Assembly (NCBI GenBank): GCA_910574935.1
Contig: CAJTCU010000002.1
Span: forward strand, 340,901-404,900
DNA from: Oscillospiraceae bacterium
Lineage (GTDB): Bacteria > Bacillota > Clostridia > Oscillospirales > Acutalibacteraceae
DNA: 64,000 nucleotides
Direction: 5' to 3'
Shown: positions 1 through 8,282 of the stretch, one piece after another
How the letters are laid out: each line of letters opens with the position of its first letter
How positions within the stretch are numbered: the stretch's first letter is position 1
Position numbers and translations under genes: made by a program
The notes under the pieces: generated by a model
Seen by the model: the letters and a program-made list of their open reading frames with translations, nothing else
What the model was told of the DNA's origin: nothing
The model's database searches: none

Positions 1-950
1 GGACCGGTGGCTCCGTCCGCTCCCGTTGCGCCTGTGGCCCCGGTGGGACCGGTGGCTCCGTCCGCTCCCGTGGACCCTGCCGCTCCGGTAGGGCCGGTGG
101 GACCTGTCACTCCATCCGCTCCCGTTGCGCCTGTGGCCCCGGTGGGACCGGTGGCTCCGTCCGCTCCCGTGGACCCTGCCGCTCCGGTAGGGCCGGTGGG
201 ACCTGTCACTCCATCCGCTCCCGTTGCGCCTGTGGCCCCGGTAGGACCGGTGGCTCCGTCCGCTCCCGTGGACCCTGCCGCTCCGGTGGGGCCGGTGGGA
301 CCTGTCACGCCGTCTGCTCCCGTTGCGCCTGTGGCCCCGGTAGGACCGGTGGCTCCGTCCGCTCCCGTGGACCCTGCCGCTCCGGTGGGGCCGGTGGGAC
401 CTGTCACGCCGTCCGCTCCCGTTGCGCCTGTGGCCCCGGTAGGACCGGTGGCTCCGTCCGCTCCCGTGGACCCTGCCGCTCCGGTGGGGCCGGTGGGACC
501 AACCGCTCCGTCCGCTCCCGCAGCACCCGTGGCCCCGGTGGGGCCGGTGGGACCCGTCACTCCGTCCGCTCCCGTGGCCCCGGTGGGGCCGGTGGCTCCA
601 TTAACGCCAGGTGCTCCAGTGGGACCGGTATCCCCTCTAGGACCGGTTGGACCAGCCAGGCCATTGGCTCCGGTAGGGCCCATGGCCCCCGTGGGACCTG
701 TGTTTCCATTGGCTCCCGTAGGACCTGTAGGGCCAATACTGCCCGTGGCTCCGGTAGCGCCCGTGGCCCCAGTAGCACCTGCTGGGCCGGTAGCACCCGT
801 GGGGCCAGTAGGCCCGGTGGGACCTCCACAGGGAGGGCATGGCGGCGGACAACAGGGAGGCGGGCAACAAGGAGGAGGACAGGGCACAAGCTCCCCACAA
901 CCACACCGATCGCCAGAAGCAGAGGAGCCCGAGTAAATTTTCATTTCCAT
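1..950 (-). CDS. collagen-like (Gly-X-Y) repeat protein, BclA/exosporium type, 3' end outside window
   Basis: The minus strand reads as an uninterrupted Gly-X-Y triplet protein to the window edge, typical triplets being GPT, GAT, GAD and GAA. The start is ATG at 950, with GGAGG ten bases upstream; a second in-frame ATG lies at 944. The N-terminal ~40 residues are Cys/Pro-rich ([11 protein letters not shown]-like). The repeat block then starts and contains five near-identical 99-nt units (33 residues, 11 triplets). Thr-rich Gly-X-Y proteins of this kind coat spores and other surfaces in Clostridia and Bacillus; surface display here is inference. The C-terminal domain, which would separate BclA-like proteins from other collagen-like types, lies outside the window. 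A Pro/Val-rich reading frame on the opposite strand is a by-product of the repeat. Confidence 0.85.
   Translation of the reverse strand, partial: MEMKIYSGSSASGDRCGCGELVPCPPPCCPPPCCPPPCPPCGGPTGPTGPTGATGPAGATGATGATGATGSIGPTGPTGANGNTGPTGAMGPTGANGLAGPTGPRGDTGPTGAPGVNGATGPTGATGADGVTGPTGPTGATGAAGADGAVGPTGPTGAAGSTGADGATGPTGATGATGADGVTGPTGPTGAAGSTGADGATGPTGATGATGADGVTGPTGPTGAAGSTGADGATGPTGATGATGADGVTGPTGPTGAAGSTGADGATGPTGATGATGADGVTGPTGPTGAAGSTGADGATGPTGATGATGADGATG
20..514. repeat. 99-bp tandem repeats encoding Gly-X-Y triplets
   Basis: The same 11-base word begins at 20, 119, 218, 317 and 416, giving an exact 99-bp period with only a few synonymous differences between units. The array probably continues beyond the left edge. 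Such arrays expand and contract by slippage or recombination, so copy number may vary between isolates. Confidence 0.9.
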
Positions 951-1079
951 GTTGGGATAACCTCCAAAAATGGTATAGCCCCGGCTCTTTGCATAAACCA
1001 GGGCCTATCTTCAGTATATGCCTGTCCGGAAAAAAGGTGAAGCCTTTCTGGAAGAAACCACCCCGCCGCATAGCAAAAG

Positions 1080-1104
1080 GCCCCCGGAATTCCAGGGGTC
1101 TTTC
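1080..1104 (-). terminator. probable terminator after the metal ATPase gene
   Basis: On the minus strand CCCCTGG-AATT-CCGGGGG forms a seven-pair stem with a four-base loop, followed by CCTTTTG. It lies about 75 bases past the stop of the ATPase gene. Confidence 0.55.
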
Positions 1105-1173
1105 TGGGGATGGCGCACCGGGTACGGATAAATCCAAACCCTCTTCCTCCGACAAGGGCCCCCTCCTCCCTTC

Positions 1174-3192
1174 TCACAGCTTTTTGACAAACAGACAGCG
1201 GATGGCATTCAGCACCGCCAGAATCATCACACCCACGTCCGCGAAGATGGCCAGATACATATTGGCAATGCCCACAGCGCCCAAAATTAGACAGGCAAAT
1301 TTGACGCCCAGGGCCATGGTGATGTTCTGATAGACGATCCCCAGGCACTTTCGAGAAATCTTGATGGCCTTGGCAATCTTCATGGGATCGTCGTCCATAA
1401 GAACAAGGTCCGCCGCTTCAATGGCCGCATCGGAACCCATTGCCCCCATAGCCACGCCAATGTCGGCTCTGGACAGCACGGGAGCGTCGTTGATCCCGTC
1501 ACCCACAAAGGCCAGCTTTGCCTTGCCGGTTTTTATGTGCAGAAGCTCCTCCACCTTGGACACTTTATCTGCCGGGAGCAGTTCGCTGTAGACCTCGTCG
1601 ATGCCCAAGGAAGCGGCTACCTGATCGGCCACCTTCTTTGCATCGCCGGTAAGCATGACGGTCTTTTCCACGCCCGCCGCTTTCAGAGAGGAAATTGCGT
1701 CCTTGGAGTGGGGCTTCACAATGTCGGAGATCACGATATGTCCAGCATAGGCTCCATTGATGGCCATGTGAATGATGGTGCCGGTCTGATGGCAGTCGAT
1801 ATAGGGGATGCCCAGGTGCTTCATCAGCTTGTCGTTGCCGGCGGCTACCTCTACGCCATCTACTTTGGCAATAATGCCGTTGCCGCTGATCTCCTGAATA
1901 TCGCTGACACGGGTGCGGTCCGGCTCCTTGCCGTAGGCCCGCTGCAAGCTCTTGCTGATGGGGTGGGAGGACGCGCTCTCCGCCAGGGCCGCATACTCAA
2001 TGAGCTTTGCGTCCTCCAGTTTATTGTGGTGGATGCCGTTGACTTCAAAGACGCCCTGGGTCAGAGTGCCGGTTTTATCAAAGACCACCACCTTGGTTTG
2101 AGACAGGATCTCCAGATAGTTGGAGCCTTTAACCAGGACGCCCTCCTGGCTGGCCCCGCCGATCCCGGCGAAGAAGCTCAAAGGGATGCTGATGACCAGG
2201 GCGCAGGGGCAGCTGATGACCAGGAAGGTCAAGGCACGGTACACCCAGGTGCCCCAGTCGGCAGTCAGGCCCATGCCCAGCATACGAACGAGGGGCGGCA
2301 GGATAGCCAGCGCCAGGGCGCTGTAACAGACAGCGGGGGTGTAGATTTTCGCAAACTTGGAGATGAAGTCCTCAGATTTGGATTTGCGGGAGCTGGCGTT
2401 TTCCACCAGATCCAGGATTTTGGAAACCGTGGATTCTCCAAATTCCTTGGTAGTCTCTATTTTCAGCACGCCGGTCATGTTGATGCAGCCGCTGATAATC
2501 TCGTCCCCTACCTTGGCCTCGCGAGGCAAACTTTCGCCGGTGAGGGCGCTGGTATTCAGACTGGAGCTGCCCTCCACAATGATACCGTCAATGGGGACTT
2601 TCTCGCCGGGCTGCACCACGATCACGCTGCCGATGCCCACTTCATCGGGATCGACCTGTTCCAGCTTGCCGCCCTGTTCCACATTGGCATAGTCCGGGCG
2701 GATGTCCATCAGCTCGCTGATATTGCGGCGGCTCCGGCCCACGGCATAGCCCTGGAACCACTCGCCCACCTGATAGAACAGCATCACGGCGATGGCTTCC
2801 AGATAATCGCCGTTTTCATAAATAGCCAACGCCATCGCGCCCACTGTGGCCAACGCCATCAGGAAGTTTTCGTCAAACACCTGTTTGTTGAGGATGCCCT
2901 TGATGGCTTTCCGCAGAATGTCATAGCCAATGATGAAGTAATCCACCAAGTACAGGGCAAACCGCACCCAGCGGCCCGCAGACGGGAACAGGTAGCCGTC
3001 AAGTTGGGCAAACGCCTCCGCCGGGAGGAACTGAAGGCCCAGCAGCATGGCGGCGGCGGTCAGGATGCGCACCAGCATGGTTTTCTGCTTCTTCGTCATG
3101 CCGCTGTCCGCCTTTGTTCCCATGAAGAAGCGCAGGATCACGGCGGTCAGAATGACAACGGTAAGCAGTCCGTTGATAATAAGCTCTTGCAT
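1174..3192 (-). CDS. heavy-metal P1B-type ATPase (Zn/Cd/Pb efflux type)
   Basis: A 672-residue ATP-driven cation exporter of the inner membrane. Visible motifs in order: TGES (actuator, ~218-221), the membrane metal-binding SCPC (327-330), the phosphorylated DKTGT (Asp372), the nucleotide-domain SHP (409-411) typical of P1B pumps, and GDGINDAP near 560. The CPC motif with the late DVGVM membrane helix fits the Zn2+/Cd2+/Pb2+ group better than the copper group; exact metal is inference. Unlike many CadA proteins there is no N-terminal HMA domain; a separate small HMA-like gene lies just upstream. Start is ATG at 3192 behind GGGAG. It is co-oriented with the HMA gene and divergent from an ArsR repressor, so it is probably metal-inducible. 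Confidence 0.93.
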   Translation of the reverse strand: MQELIINGLLTVVILTAVILRFFMGTKADSGMTKKQKTMLVRILTAAAMLLGLQFLPAEAFAQLDGYLFPSAGRWVRFALYLVDYFIIGYDILRKAIKGILNKQVFDENFLMALATVGAMALAIYENGDYLEAIAVMLFYQVGEWFQGYAVGRSRRNISELMDIRPDYANVEQGGKLEQVDPDEVGIGSVIVVQPGEKVPIDGIIVEGSSSLNTSALTGESLPREAKVGDEIISGCINMTGVLKIETTKEFGESTVSKILDLVENASSRKSKSEDFISKFAKIYTPAVCYSALALAILPPLVRMLGMGLTADWGTWVYRALTFLVISCPCALVISIPLSFFAGIGGASQEGVLVKGSNYLEILSQTKVVVFDKTGTLTQGVFEVNGIHHNKLEDAKLIEYAALAESASSHPISKSLQRAYGKEPDRTRVSDIQEISGNGIIAKVDGVEVAAGNDKLMKHLGIPYIDCHQTGTIIHMAINGAYAGHIVISDIVKPHSKDAISSLKAAGVEKTVMLTGDAKKVADQVAASLGIDEVYSELLPADKVSKVEELLHIKTGKAKLAFVGDGINDAPVLSRADIGVAMGAMGSDAAIEAADLVLMDDDPMKIAKAIKISRKCLGIVYQNITMALGVKFACLILGAVGIANMYLAIFADVGVMILAVLNAIRCLFVKKL

Positions 3193-3248
3193 AGGAAAAA
3201 CTCCCTTTCACGATAGCTTAATGGTTTATTTATACGCTTTTGAAAAGA

Positions 3249-3281
3249 CCCCTCAAACTTACGGCCACACATTTTGAGGGG
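3249..3281 (-). terminator. intercistronic hairpin (partial terminator or attenuator)
   Basis: CCCCTCAAA (3249-3257) and TTTGAGGGG (3273-3281) are perfect nine-base arms between the HMA gene and the ATPase gene. On the minus strand the stem is followed by TCTTTTC. It could lower ATPase expression relative to the small carrier, or stabilise the mRNA end. Confidence 0.5.
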
Positions 3282-3291
3282 GGCGCTCCGC

Positions 3292-3510
3292 TTATAAGAA
3301 GATCTCGCAGTCCGGCTCCACCTTCTTGCAGGCGGACAGGATGTTCCCCATGACAGCCTTCGGCTCCTGGCCCTCGGCAAACTCCACGATCATCTTCTGG
3401 GTCATAAAGTTGACGGTGGCGGTTTGGACACCGGCGGTCTTGCGGGCGGCATCCTCCATCAGGTTGGCGCAGTTGGCACAGTCCACTTCGATCTTATAGG
3501 TTTTTTTCAT
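3292..3510 (-). CDS. small HMA-like metal carrier protein
   Basis: 72 residues with the ferredoxin-like heavy-metal-associated fold pattern and a CANC motif (Cys15-Cys18 region) after the first strand, as in CopZ/MerP-like carriers. The start MKKTYKIEVDC follows GGAGG by nine bases. It lies directly upstream of the metal ATPase, which lacks its own N-terminal HMA domain. The pair may therefore be a split form of the usual fused pump (inference). A second Cys pair is absent, though Cys61 and Cys68 near the C-terminus are extra. Confidence 0.85.
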   Translation of the reverse strand: MKKTYKIEVDCANCANLMEDAARKTAGVQTATVNFMTQKMIVEFAEGQEPKAVMGNILSACKKVEPDCEIFL

Positions 3511-3556
3511 AGCAGCGGTCCTCCAGAAAATTATTTAAGATTTGATAATTAAGTAC

Positions 3557-3585
3557 TTGTTTAACTATCATGACTGTAGTATAAT
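3557..3585 (+). promoter_or_regulatory. promoter of the ArsR-family gene, in the divergent metal-locus region
   Basis: TTGTTT (3557-3562), a 17-base spacer and a perfect TATAAT (3580-3585). The spacer holds an imperfect dyad centred on TCATGA (ACTA...TAGT), a plausible ArsR operator. The AT-rich stretch to the left probably holds the divergent promoter for the HMA/ATPase genes. Confidence 0.6.
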
Positions 3586-3690
3586 CCAGTCAGAGGCACA
3601 AGTCAATAGCCTCCAAGCATTCCTTGCTAAACGGGCGAAATGTATTTCCGTTTGGGCGAAACTTATGAACGGTAGAGAGGAGCATATACT

Positions 3691-4059
3691 TTGGACGAAA
3701 TCAAATTGCCCCATCATCATGGCGGCGGGGAGGACAACGCTTTATTACAGGAGCAGTTAGACCGTGTAGACTATTTTCAGACGGTTGCGGAGGTATTCAA
3801 GCAGCTTGACGATACCACCAGGATTCGTATTTTCTGGCTGCTGTGCCACCGCGAAGAATGTGTTCTCAACATCTCCACCATGATGAAGATGTCCAGTCCG
3901 GCGGTGTCCCACCATCTCAGGCCATTAAAAAACAGCGGCCTGATCGTCAGCCGCCGGGAGGGGAAAGAGGTCTACTACCGCGCGGCGGACACGGAGCAGT
4001 GCCGCCTGCTGCACCAGATGATTGAGCGGGTCATGGAAATTACCTGCCCGGAGATGTGA
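3691..4059 (+). CDS. ArsR/SmtB-family metal-responsive repressor
   Basis: 122 residues, winged helix-turn-helix. It begins at a TTG codon eight bases after GAGAGGAG. The recognition segment SSPAVSHHLRPLKNSGLI and wing GKEVYYRA (~66-95) are typical of the family. The N-terminus carries HHH at ~8-10 and a Cys lies in ECVLNI (alpha3 region), as in ArsR proteins that sense Zn/Cd/Pb. It is divergent from the HMA/ATPase pair and so is the likely repressor of that unit, releasing DNA when metal binds (inference). An AraC gene follows after 10 bases and may be co-transcribed. Confidence 0.88.
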   Translation: MDEIKLPHHHGGGEDNALLQEQLDRVDYFQTVAEVFKQLDDTTRIRIFWLLCHREECVLNISTMMKMSSPAVSHHLRPLKNSGLIVSRREGKEVYYRAADTEQCRLLHQMIERVMEITCPEM

Positions 4060-4069
4060 GGCGGATACG

Positions 4070-4954
4070 ATGGAACATGAATTTGAAAAACTACCTCTGG
4101 GCAGCAGCCAGGAGCGCGTCCCGCTCTTTGCCGGTGTTGAATTATCCTATACCGACATCGTTTCCGACTCCTTCTCCCACCGGCATAAGGCGCTGTCACA
4201 TATCATGCAGATCAATTATTGCAGGGCTGGGCAAATCGTGTGGAACATGAAGGATGGGGGCGGCATTTTTCTGAACCCCGGAGATTTTTCCCTGCATACG
4301 CTGGACATCTGCGCAGACTCTACGGTTCAGTTCCCCACCGGAAAATATCAGGGCCTCACGATCTCTGTTGACTTACAGGAGGTGTCTGCCCACCCGCCCG
4401 AACCGATTGCGGAGGCAAAAATTTTCCCTGGCCTGCCGCGGGACAAATTTTGTCCCAATCACGCGCCTGCGTTTCTGGCCGGGAATGAGGAGACGGAGCA
4501 TATCTTCGCGGCTTTTTACGGCCAGCCGGAGAAGCTGAGGCTTCCCTATCAGCGGGTGAAAGCCCTGGATCTGTTTTTGTACCTCGCCCGGATGGAGTTT
4601 GCGCCCCAAAACGGACTGGCGGAATATCCGCCGGAGCAGGTTGCAATTGCCCGGGAGATTCACAGCCATCTTCTCCGGCACATGGAGCGGCGGATCACCA
4701 TTGAGGAACTGTCCAAACAGTATTTAATCAATCCGACCTCATTGAAATCGGTGTTCAAGGCCGTCTACGGGGCATCCCTTGCGGCGCATATCAAAGAACA
4801 CCGTATGGAGCAGGCGGCGAAAATGCTGCGGGAGACGGATATGAGCATTGCCGCGATTGCACAGGCTGTCGGGTATGAGAGCCAAAGCAAATTTTCGACA
4901 GCTTTCAAAGCAAAGTTTACAGAGCTTCCCACAGAATACAGAAAGAAATGTTGA
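4070..4954 (+). CDS. AraC-family transcriptional regulator
   Basis: 294 residues. The first ~170 form a cupin-like effector half (MKDGGGIFLNPGDFSLH). The C-terminal ~100 residues are a double helix-turn-helix AraC domain: ITIEELSKQYLINPTSLKSVFKAVYG, then IAAIAQAVGYESQSKFSTAFKAKF. I place the start at ATG 4070 behind GTGAGG; the frame is open further upstream but overlaps the arsR end without a ribosome site. It lies 10 bases after arsR. AraC proteins next to metal exporters often sense small molecules or siderophores, but the ligand here is unknown. Confidence 0.85.
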   Translation: MEHEFEKLPLGSSQERVPLFAGVELSYTDIVSDSFSHRHKALSHIMQINYCRAGQIVWNMKDGGGIFLNPGDFSLHTLDICADSTVQFPTGKYQGLTISVDLQEVSAHPPEPIAEAKIFPGLPRDKFCPNHAPAFLAGNEETEHIFAAFYGQPEKLRLPYQRVKALDLFLYLARMEFAPQNGLAEYPPEQVAIAREIHSHLLRHMERRITIEELSKQYLINPTSLKSVFKAVYGASLAAHIKEHRMEQAAKMLRETDMSIAAIAQAVGYESQSKFSTAFKAKFTELPTEYRKKC

Positions 4955-5036
4955 GATGTTTTTACTCCATGCTGTATTCAGTGGTATGCCATGATGAAAT
5001 CAGATACATCCAGCGCAAACCGCCAGAGTTTTCACT

Positions 5037-5186
5037 TCAGACATATATTTTTTCGGTGCCGTAGTGGGCGGCGCTGATATCCAAAATCCGCTCGTATTCC
5101 TCCTGCGTGATGAGCTGCATTTTCAGTAGCAGGCAGAGCAGATTTGCACTGTAGACGAAGGCAGAATTGTTGATATCGTTATTCAC
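5037..5186 (-). CDS. small conserved mobile-element-associated protein (49 aa)
   Basis: Starts at GTG 5186, five bases after GGAGGGG; the protein begins MNNDINNSAFVYSANLL and ends near HYGTEKIYV. It resembles the small proteins often found beside recombinases in Clostridia integrative elements (recognition from memory, not searched). LLKMQLITQEEYERI looks like an amphipathic SHOCT-like helix pair. No function is known. It lies just before a truncated IS110, consistent with leftover mobile DNA. Confidence 0.6.
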   Translation of the reverse strand: MNNDINNSAFVYSANLLCLLLKMQLITQEEYERILDISAAHYGTEKIYV

Positions 5187-5269
5187 AGTAACCCCTCCTA
5201 CAATAATAAATAACGGCAAAAGGCGCGGCAGCCAGCCGTGCTTTTTGCTGTCTCAAAGCTGAAACTGTA

Positions 5270-5474
5270 GAATGAGAGAGAAAAAGGCCTGACAAACAAT
5301 CCCTTGGGCTGGCACGCCCGTTATGGAGTCTGTCAGCCGTCTCTTTCATTCGCAGTATTCGATTTGCGCAGGTAGAACCATCGAACTTGTACGGTGCGTT
5401 GGTGTCACACAGGAGATTGAACAAGCGGAGAGAAAATAGAGACGGGAGCCATATCAATCATACAGGAGGGACAG
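5270..5474 (+). other. non-coding left end of an IS110-family element (possible bridge-RNA region)
   Basis: About 200 bases before the IS110 recombinase have no gene. CTGACA...TGTCAG and nearby dyads could fold. IS110 elements such as IS621 encode a structured bridge RNA in their non-coding end. The position fits, but I cannot define loops or guide sequences with confidence. Confidence 0.4.
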
Positions 5475-6075
5475 ATGAACGCAGTAGGAATAGACATATC
5501 CAAAGATAAAAGCATGATGCCAGCGCTGCAGCCAATGGGTTATGTTGTTCTCAAGCCAAAGGAGTACCTGCATACCGGGACAGGCTTAGAGCATTTGGCA
5601 CAGGATATCCTTGCACTGGGGGAAGATACGCGGGTACTGATGGAGGCTACTGGACGGTATCATGAGCCGGTAGCGGCGGCTTTGCGCAAGTATGGTGTTT
5701 GGGTCAGCGTTATTAATCCACTGTTCATCAAGCAGAGTGGCGGTGGTTCGATCCGCAAGGTAAAAACCGACAAGGCAGACGCCATGAAAATAGCCAAGTA
5801 TGCCCTTGACAGCTGGGTGGATTTGCGGGAATATATACCTATGGAAAATACCCGTGAGCAACTGAAATTGTGTTCCCGTCAGTACAACCTCTACATGAAG
5901 AACGTAACAGCGCTGCAAAACAATCTCATTTCCCTCACAGACAAAGCCTTCCCGGGAGTGAATGAACTGTTTTCCAGCCCGGACCGGGCTGACGGGAGCC
6001 AGAAATGGATAGATTTCATGATGACCTTTTGGCATTGTGAGTGTATCAGTCTGGTGAGTGAAACAGCTTTCCTTT
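5475..6075 (+). pseudogene. IS110-family transposase, 3'-truncated
   Basis: The first ~195 codons match the RuvC-like DEDD half of IS110 transposases: GIDISKD, VLMEATGRYHEPVA, and VKTDKADAMKIAKYALD with the expected Asp/Glu residues. Similarity ends shortly after QKWIDFMMTFWHCECISLVSE. The frame then runs on to 6212 only as antisense of the neighbouring AraC gene, so the C-terminal Tnp20 half with the catalytic serine is missing (family length ~400 residues). The start ATG follows AGGAGGGACAG. The truncation point (~6060-6080) abuts the 3' end of the AraC gene, so a deletion joined the two. Not expected to be active. Confidence 0.85.
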
Positions 6076-6081
6076 ATTCAT

Positions 6082-6870
6082 TCACATATCTTCATCTATT
6101 CCAGGATCCCGTGCTTTCCCGGTCTGGCGGTCTATATACTCCCTGGGAGATACTCCTGTGGCGCGCCGGAATAACCGGGAGAAATAGCGCGGGTCATAAT
6201 AACCGCACATGAGGCTGATATTCGCTACAGACAATCCCAGATGGGCCTGCTGATCCATCAGCTGTTTTGCATAACTGACACGCAGCCCGGACAAGTATTC
6301 CCCGGGAGCCATGCCGGTCTCTTTATGGAACAGGCGGCGGACATAGTCGGGCGTGTAGCCGCTTTCGTCCAAGAGCTTTCCCAGGTTCAGTTCCGGGTCG
6401 GTAAAGGACTCTACCAGTCGGGCTTGCAGCTGCTCCACAATGGGATTCATCTGCTTTTTTGCCAGCCAGCTGTTTAATAGCTGCATGGCGGCGGCGTGCA
6501 GGGAGTTCACTGTGCCCTGATTCACAGTGGGATCCTGATGATGCAGGCGCACCATCAGCTGAAGCAGGGCTTCCAGGCTTTTGTCGCGGTCATCCTGAAG
6601 GATGACCGGCCCCTTTCCATTCTGAACCAGTGCGGCGATTGCAGAATTGGTGTGAAAATATAGATCCGCGAAACCCTCATCAGACTCCTTCCCATGCACG
6701 GTCCCGGGCGGTATGCACATGATCGTGCCCGGCGAAAAAGGATACCTTTCCCCGTTGATCTCTGCTGTCCCGCTTCCTGCCGTATTCAGCACGATCTCCC
6801 AGGCGGTATGGCTGTGCAGCTGGGCACGGGTCATGGTGCCGTGGGAAACGCCAATAGAGTATAGGGCCAT
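6082..6870 (-). CDS. AraC-family regulator with cupin sensor
   Basis: 262 residues from ATG 6870, which lies seven bases after AGGAGG; an upstream ATG in frame has no ribosome site. The N-terminal cupin (HSHTAWEIVLNTAG, FSPGTIMCIPPGTVHGKES) suggests a small ligand, often a sugar. The C-terminal double HTH reads LNLGKLLDESGYTPDYVRRLFHKETG and VANISLMCGYYDPRYFSRLFRRATG. It is divergent from the alcohol dehydrogenase gene at 7042 and is its likely regulator. The inducer cannot be read from the sequence. Confidence 0.88.
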   Translation of the reverse strand: MALYSIGVSHGTMTRAQLHSHTAWEIVLNTAGSGTAEINGERYPFSPGTIMCIPPGTVHGKESDEGFADLYFHTNSAIAALVQNGKGPVILQDDRDKSLEALLQLMVRLHHQDPTVNQGTVNSLHAAAMQLLNSWLAKKQMNPIVEQLQARLVESFTDPELNLGKLLDESGYTPDYVRRLFHKETGMAPGEYLSGLRVSYAKQLMDQQAHLGLSVANISLMCGYYDPRYFSRLFRRATGVSPREYIDRQTGKARDPGIDEDM

Positions 6871-6963
6871 ACATCTCCCTCCTTCTGTCCGCATCATAGC
6901 ACAAAAGGTCGGCTTTGTCCACCTTTTTAGCTGGTTTTGTTCTCACCGCTTCTGCCTGCCGCC

Positions 6964-6972
6964 TGTTATAAT
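6964..6972 (+). promoter_or_regulatory. extended -10 promoter of the alcohol dehydrogenase gene
   Basis: TGTTATAAT is an extended -10 element 70 bases before the ATG at 7042. No -35 is well placed (TTGTTC lies 24 bases up), as expected for an activator-dependent or extended -10 promoter next to an AraC gene. Confidence 0.5.
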
Positions 6973-7041
6973 GTGGGCAGAAAAGAAAAGCCGGGCATCC
7001 CCGGAGTTATAAAAATCCAATGGAAAAGGGAGCTGACCAGC

Positions 7042-8007
7042 ATGAAAAAAATCGTTACCATCGAACCTGGAAAGAGCCTTGTGAAAGAGGTCGCCGAGCC
7101 CGGTATGAACGACGATTCCGTCAAGATCAAGCTGAAATATTGCGGCGTGTGCTACTCAGAACACTACGACTGGAAGCATAAAGGCGGCAACTTTGGCCAC
7201 GAGCCGGTGGGTGTGATCGTAGAAGTGGGCAGGAATGTGGAGGGCTACGCCGTGGGCGACCGGGTATCCGGACTGTGGGGCAGCAGCCTGCCCGGCGCGG
7301 GCGGCATGGTGGAGTTCGCCGTGGCCAACCCCAAAACGGAAACCGTGGTGAAGCTGGCAGACAACGTGCAGGATACCGACGCCGCCCTGGAGCCCCTGGC
7401 CTGCCTGTACTCCGCCGTGAGCAAGGTGAAGTGCCCCATGCCCGGCACACGGGTATGCGTGGTGGGCTGCGGCTACATGGGCTGCGGGGCCATCAGCCTG
7501 TTGAAAGCCCGGGGCTGCTATGTGGCAGCGGTGGACATTCGGGAGAGCTCCCGGCAGGACGCTTTGAAGTATGGCGCGGACGAAGCCTGTTCCCCAGAGG
7601 AAGCCCTGGAAAAATTCCGCGACCATTTCCCAGTGGTGATGGAATGGGGAGAGACCAATGAATCTCTGGACGAGGCCATCAACCTGACGGCCTTCTGCGG
7701 CCAGCTCTGTGTGGGCGCGTACCATACCGGAGAAAAGCGCCTGGTGGATGTGCAGCAGCTGAACATCAAGGCCATTGAGATGCTCTCCACCCACCCCCGG
7801 CAGGCAGATCTTTCCGCCGCTGGCGCCCGCAACGCCGCTGAAATGCTTGCCAGCGGCGCGTGGAATTTCAAGGGCGTGCCCACCATGATCTATCCCATGA
7901 GCAAATTCGACCAGGCCCAGGCAGACCTGGAAACAAAGTACGGCCACCACATGAAGTCCATGATCGACATGGAGCAGCTGGACGGCGAGCCCTATTTGAT
8001 CGGGTGA
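7042..8007 (+). CDS. zinc-type alcohol/polyol dehydrogenase (MDR family), short form
   Basis: 321 residues. The catalytic zinc site starts at CGVCYSEH near residue 34 and GHEPVG follows. The structural-zinc four-Cys lobe of classic enzymes is absent and the segment is short. The Rossmann motif is present as VVGCGYMGCGAISLLKARG (GxGxxG-like, second Gly replaced by Cys-Gly). It probably oxidises a sugar alcohol or similar alcohol with NAD(P); the substrate is unknown. The start ATG follows AAGGGAG. It is transcribed divergently from a cupin-AraC regulator, which supports a catabolic, substrate-induced role. Confidence 0.78.
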   Translation: MKKIVTIEPGKSLVKEVAEPGMNDDSVKIKLKYCGVCYSEHYDWKHKGGNFGHEPVGVIVEVGRNVEGYAVGDRVSGLWGSSLPGAGGMVEFAVANPKTETVVKLADNVQDTDAALEPLACLYSAVSKVKCPMPGTRVCVVGCGYMGCGAISLLKARGCYVAAVDIRESSRQDALKYGADEACSPEEALEKFRDHFPVVMEWGETNESLDEAINLTAFCGQLCVGAYHTGEKRLVDVQQLNIKAIEMLSTHPRQADLSAAGARNAAEMLASGAWNFKGVPTMIYPMSKFDQAQADLETKYGHHMKSMIDMEQLDGEPYLIG

Positions 8008-8282
8008 CAGAGAGGAATTTCTGATGGAAAGATATGTGCTTGGCATTGTGCGGTGTTGCCATAATGCCAAATGAATTATGTCAAAACAAAAAACCTCAGT
8101 AGAGGCGGAAAAACGCACCCTTGCTAAGGTTTCCTGCTTTGGTACATTGCAATCATGGCATATATGTCTTTCCACACTTAACCACGACTACACATATTTC
8201 GGGACAGCCCCGATGAGTCAGATAGAGTCTATCCACTTTAGCACAGTATTTCAAAGATTCGCTTCAAAGTTATTGCCAGCTT
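8008..8282. other. intergenic stretch between two convergent genes
   Basis: 275 bases between the stop of the dehydrogenase and the stop of the SLH protein. I see no convincing gene and no strong terminator; the base composition falls toward AT. Confidence 0.5.

Noticed and set aside
20-514. The 99-bp array as a possible CRISPR
   Set aside because: Units are contiguous with no spacers and encode Gly-X-Y triplets.
7-936. Long plus-strand frame rich in Pro-Val-Ala repeats
   Set aside because: It is the complement of the Gly-X-Y repeat gene; it has no ribosome site, and the minus frame has a start, ribosome site and real collagen-like composition.
1537-3216. 559-codon plus-strand frame opposite the metal ATPase
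   Set aside because: Antisense shadow of a gene with all P-type ATPase motifs; the His/Gly/Ala-rich product has no motif or ribosome site.
7156-8175. 339-codon minus frame opposite the alcohol dehydrogenase
   Set aside because: Shadow of a clear MDR-family gene.
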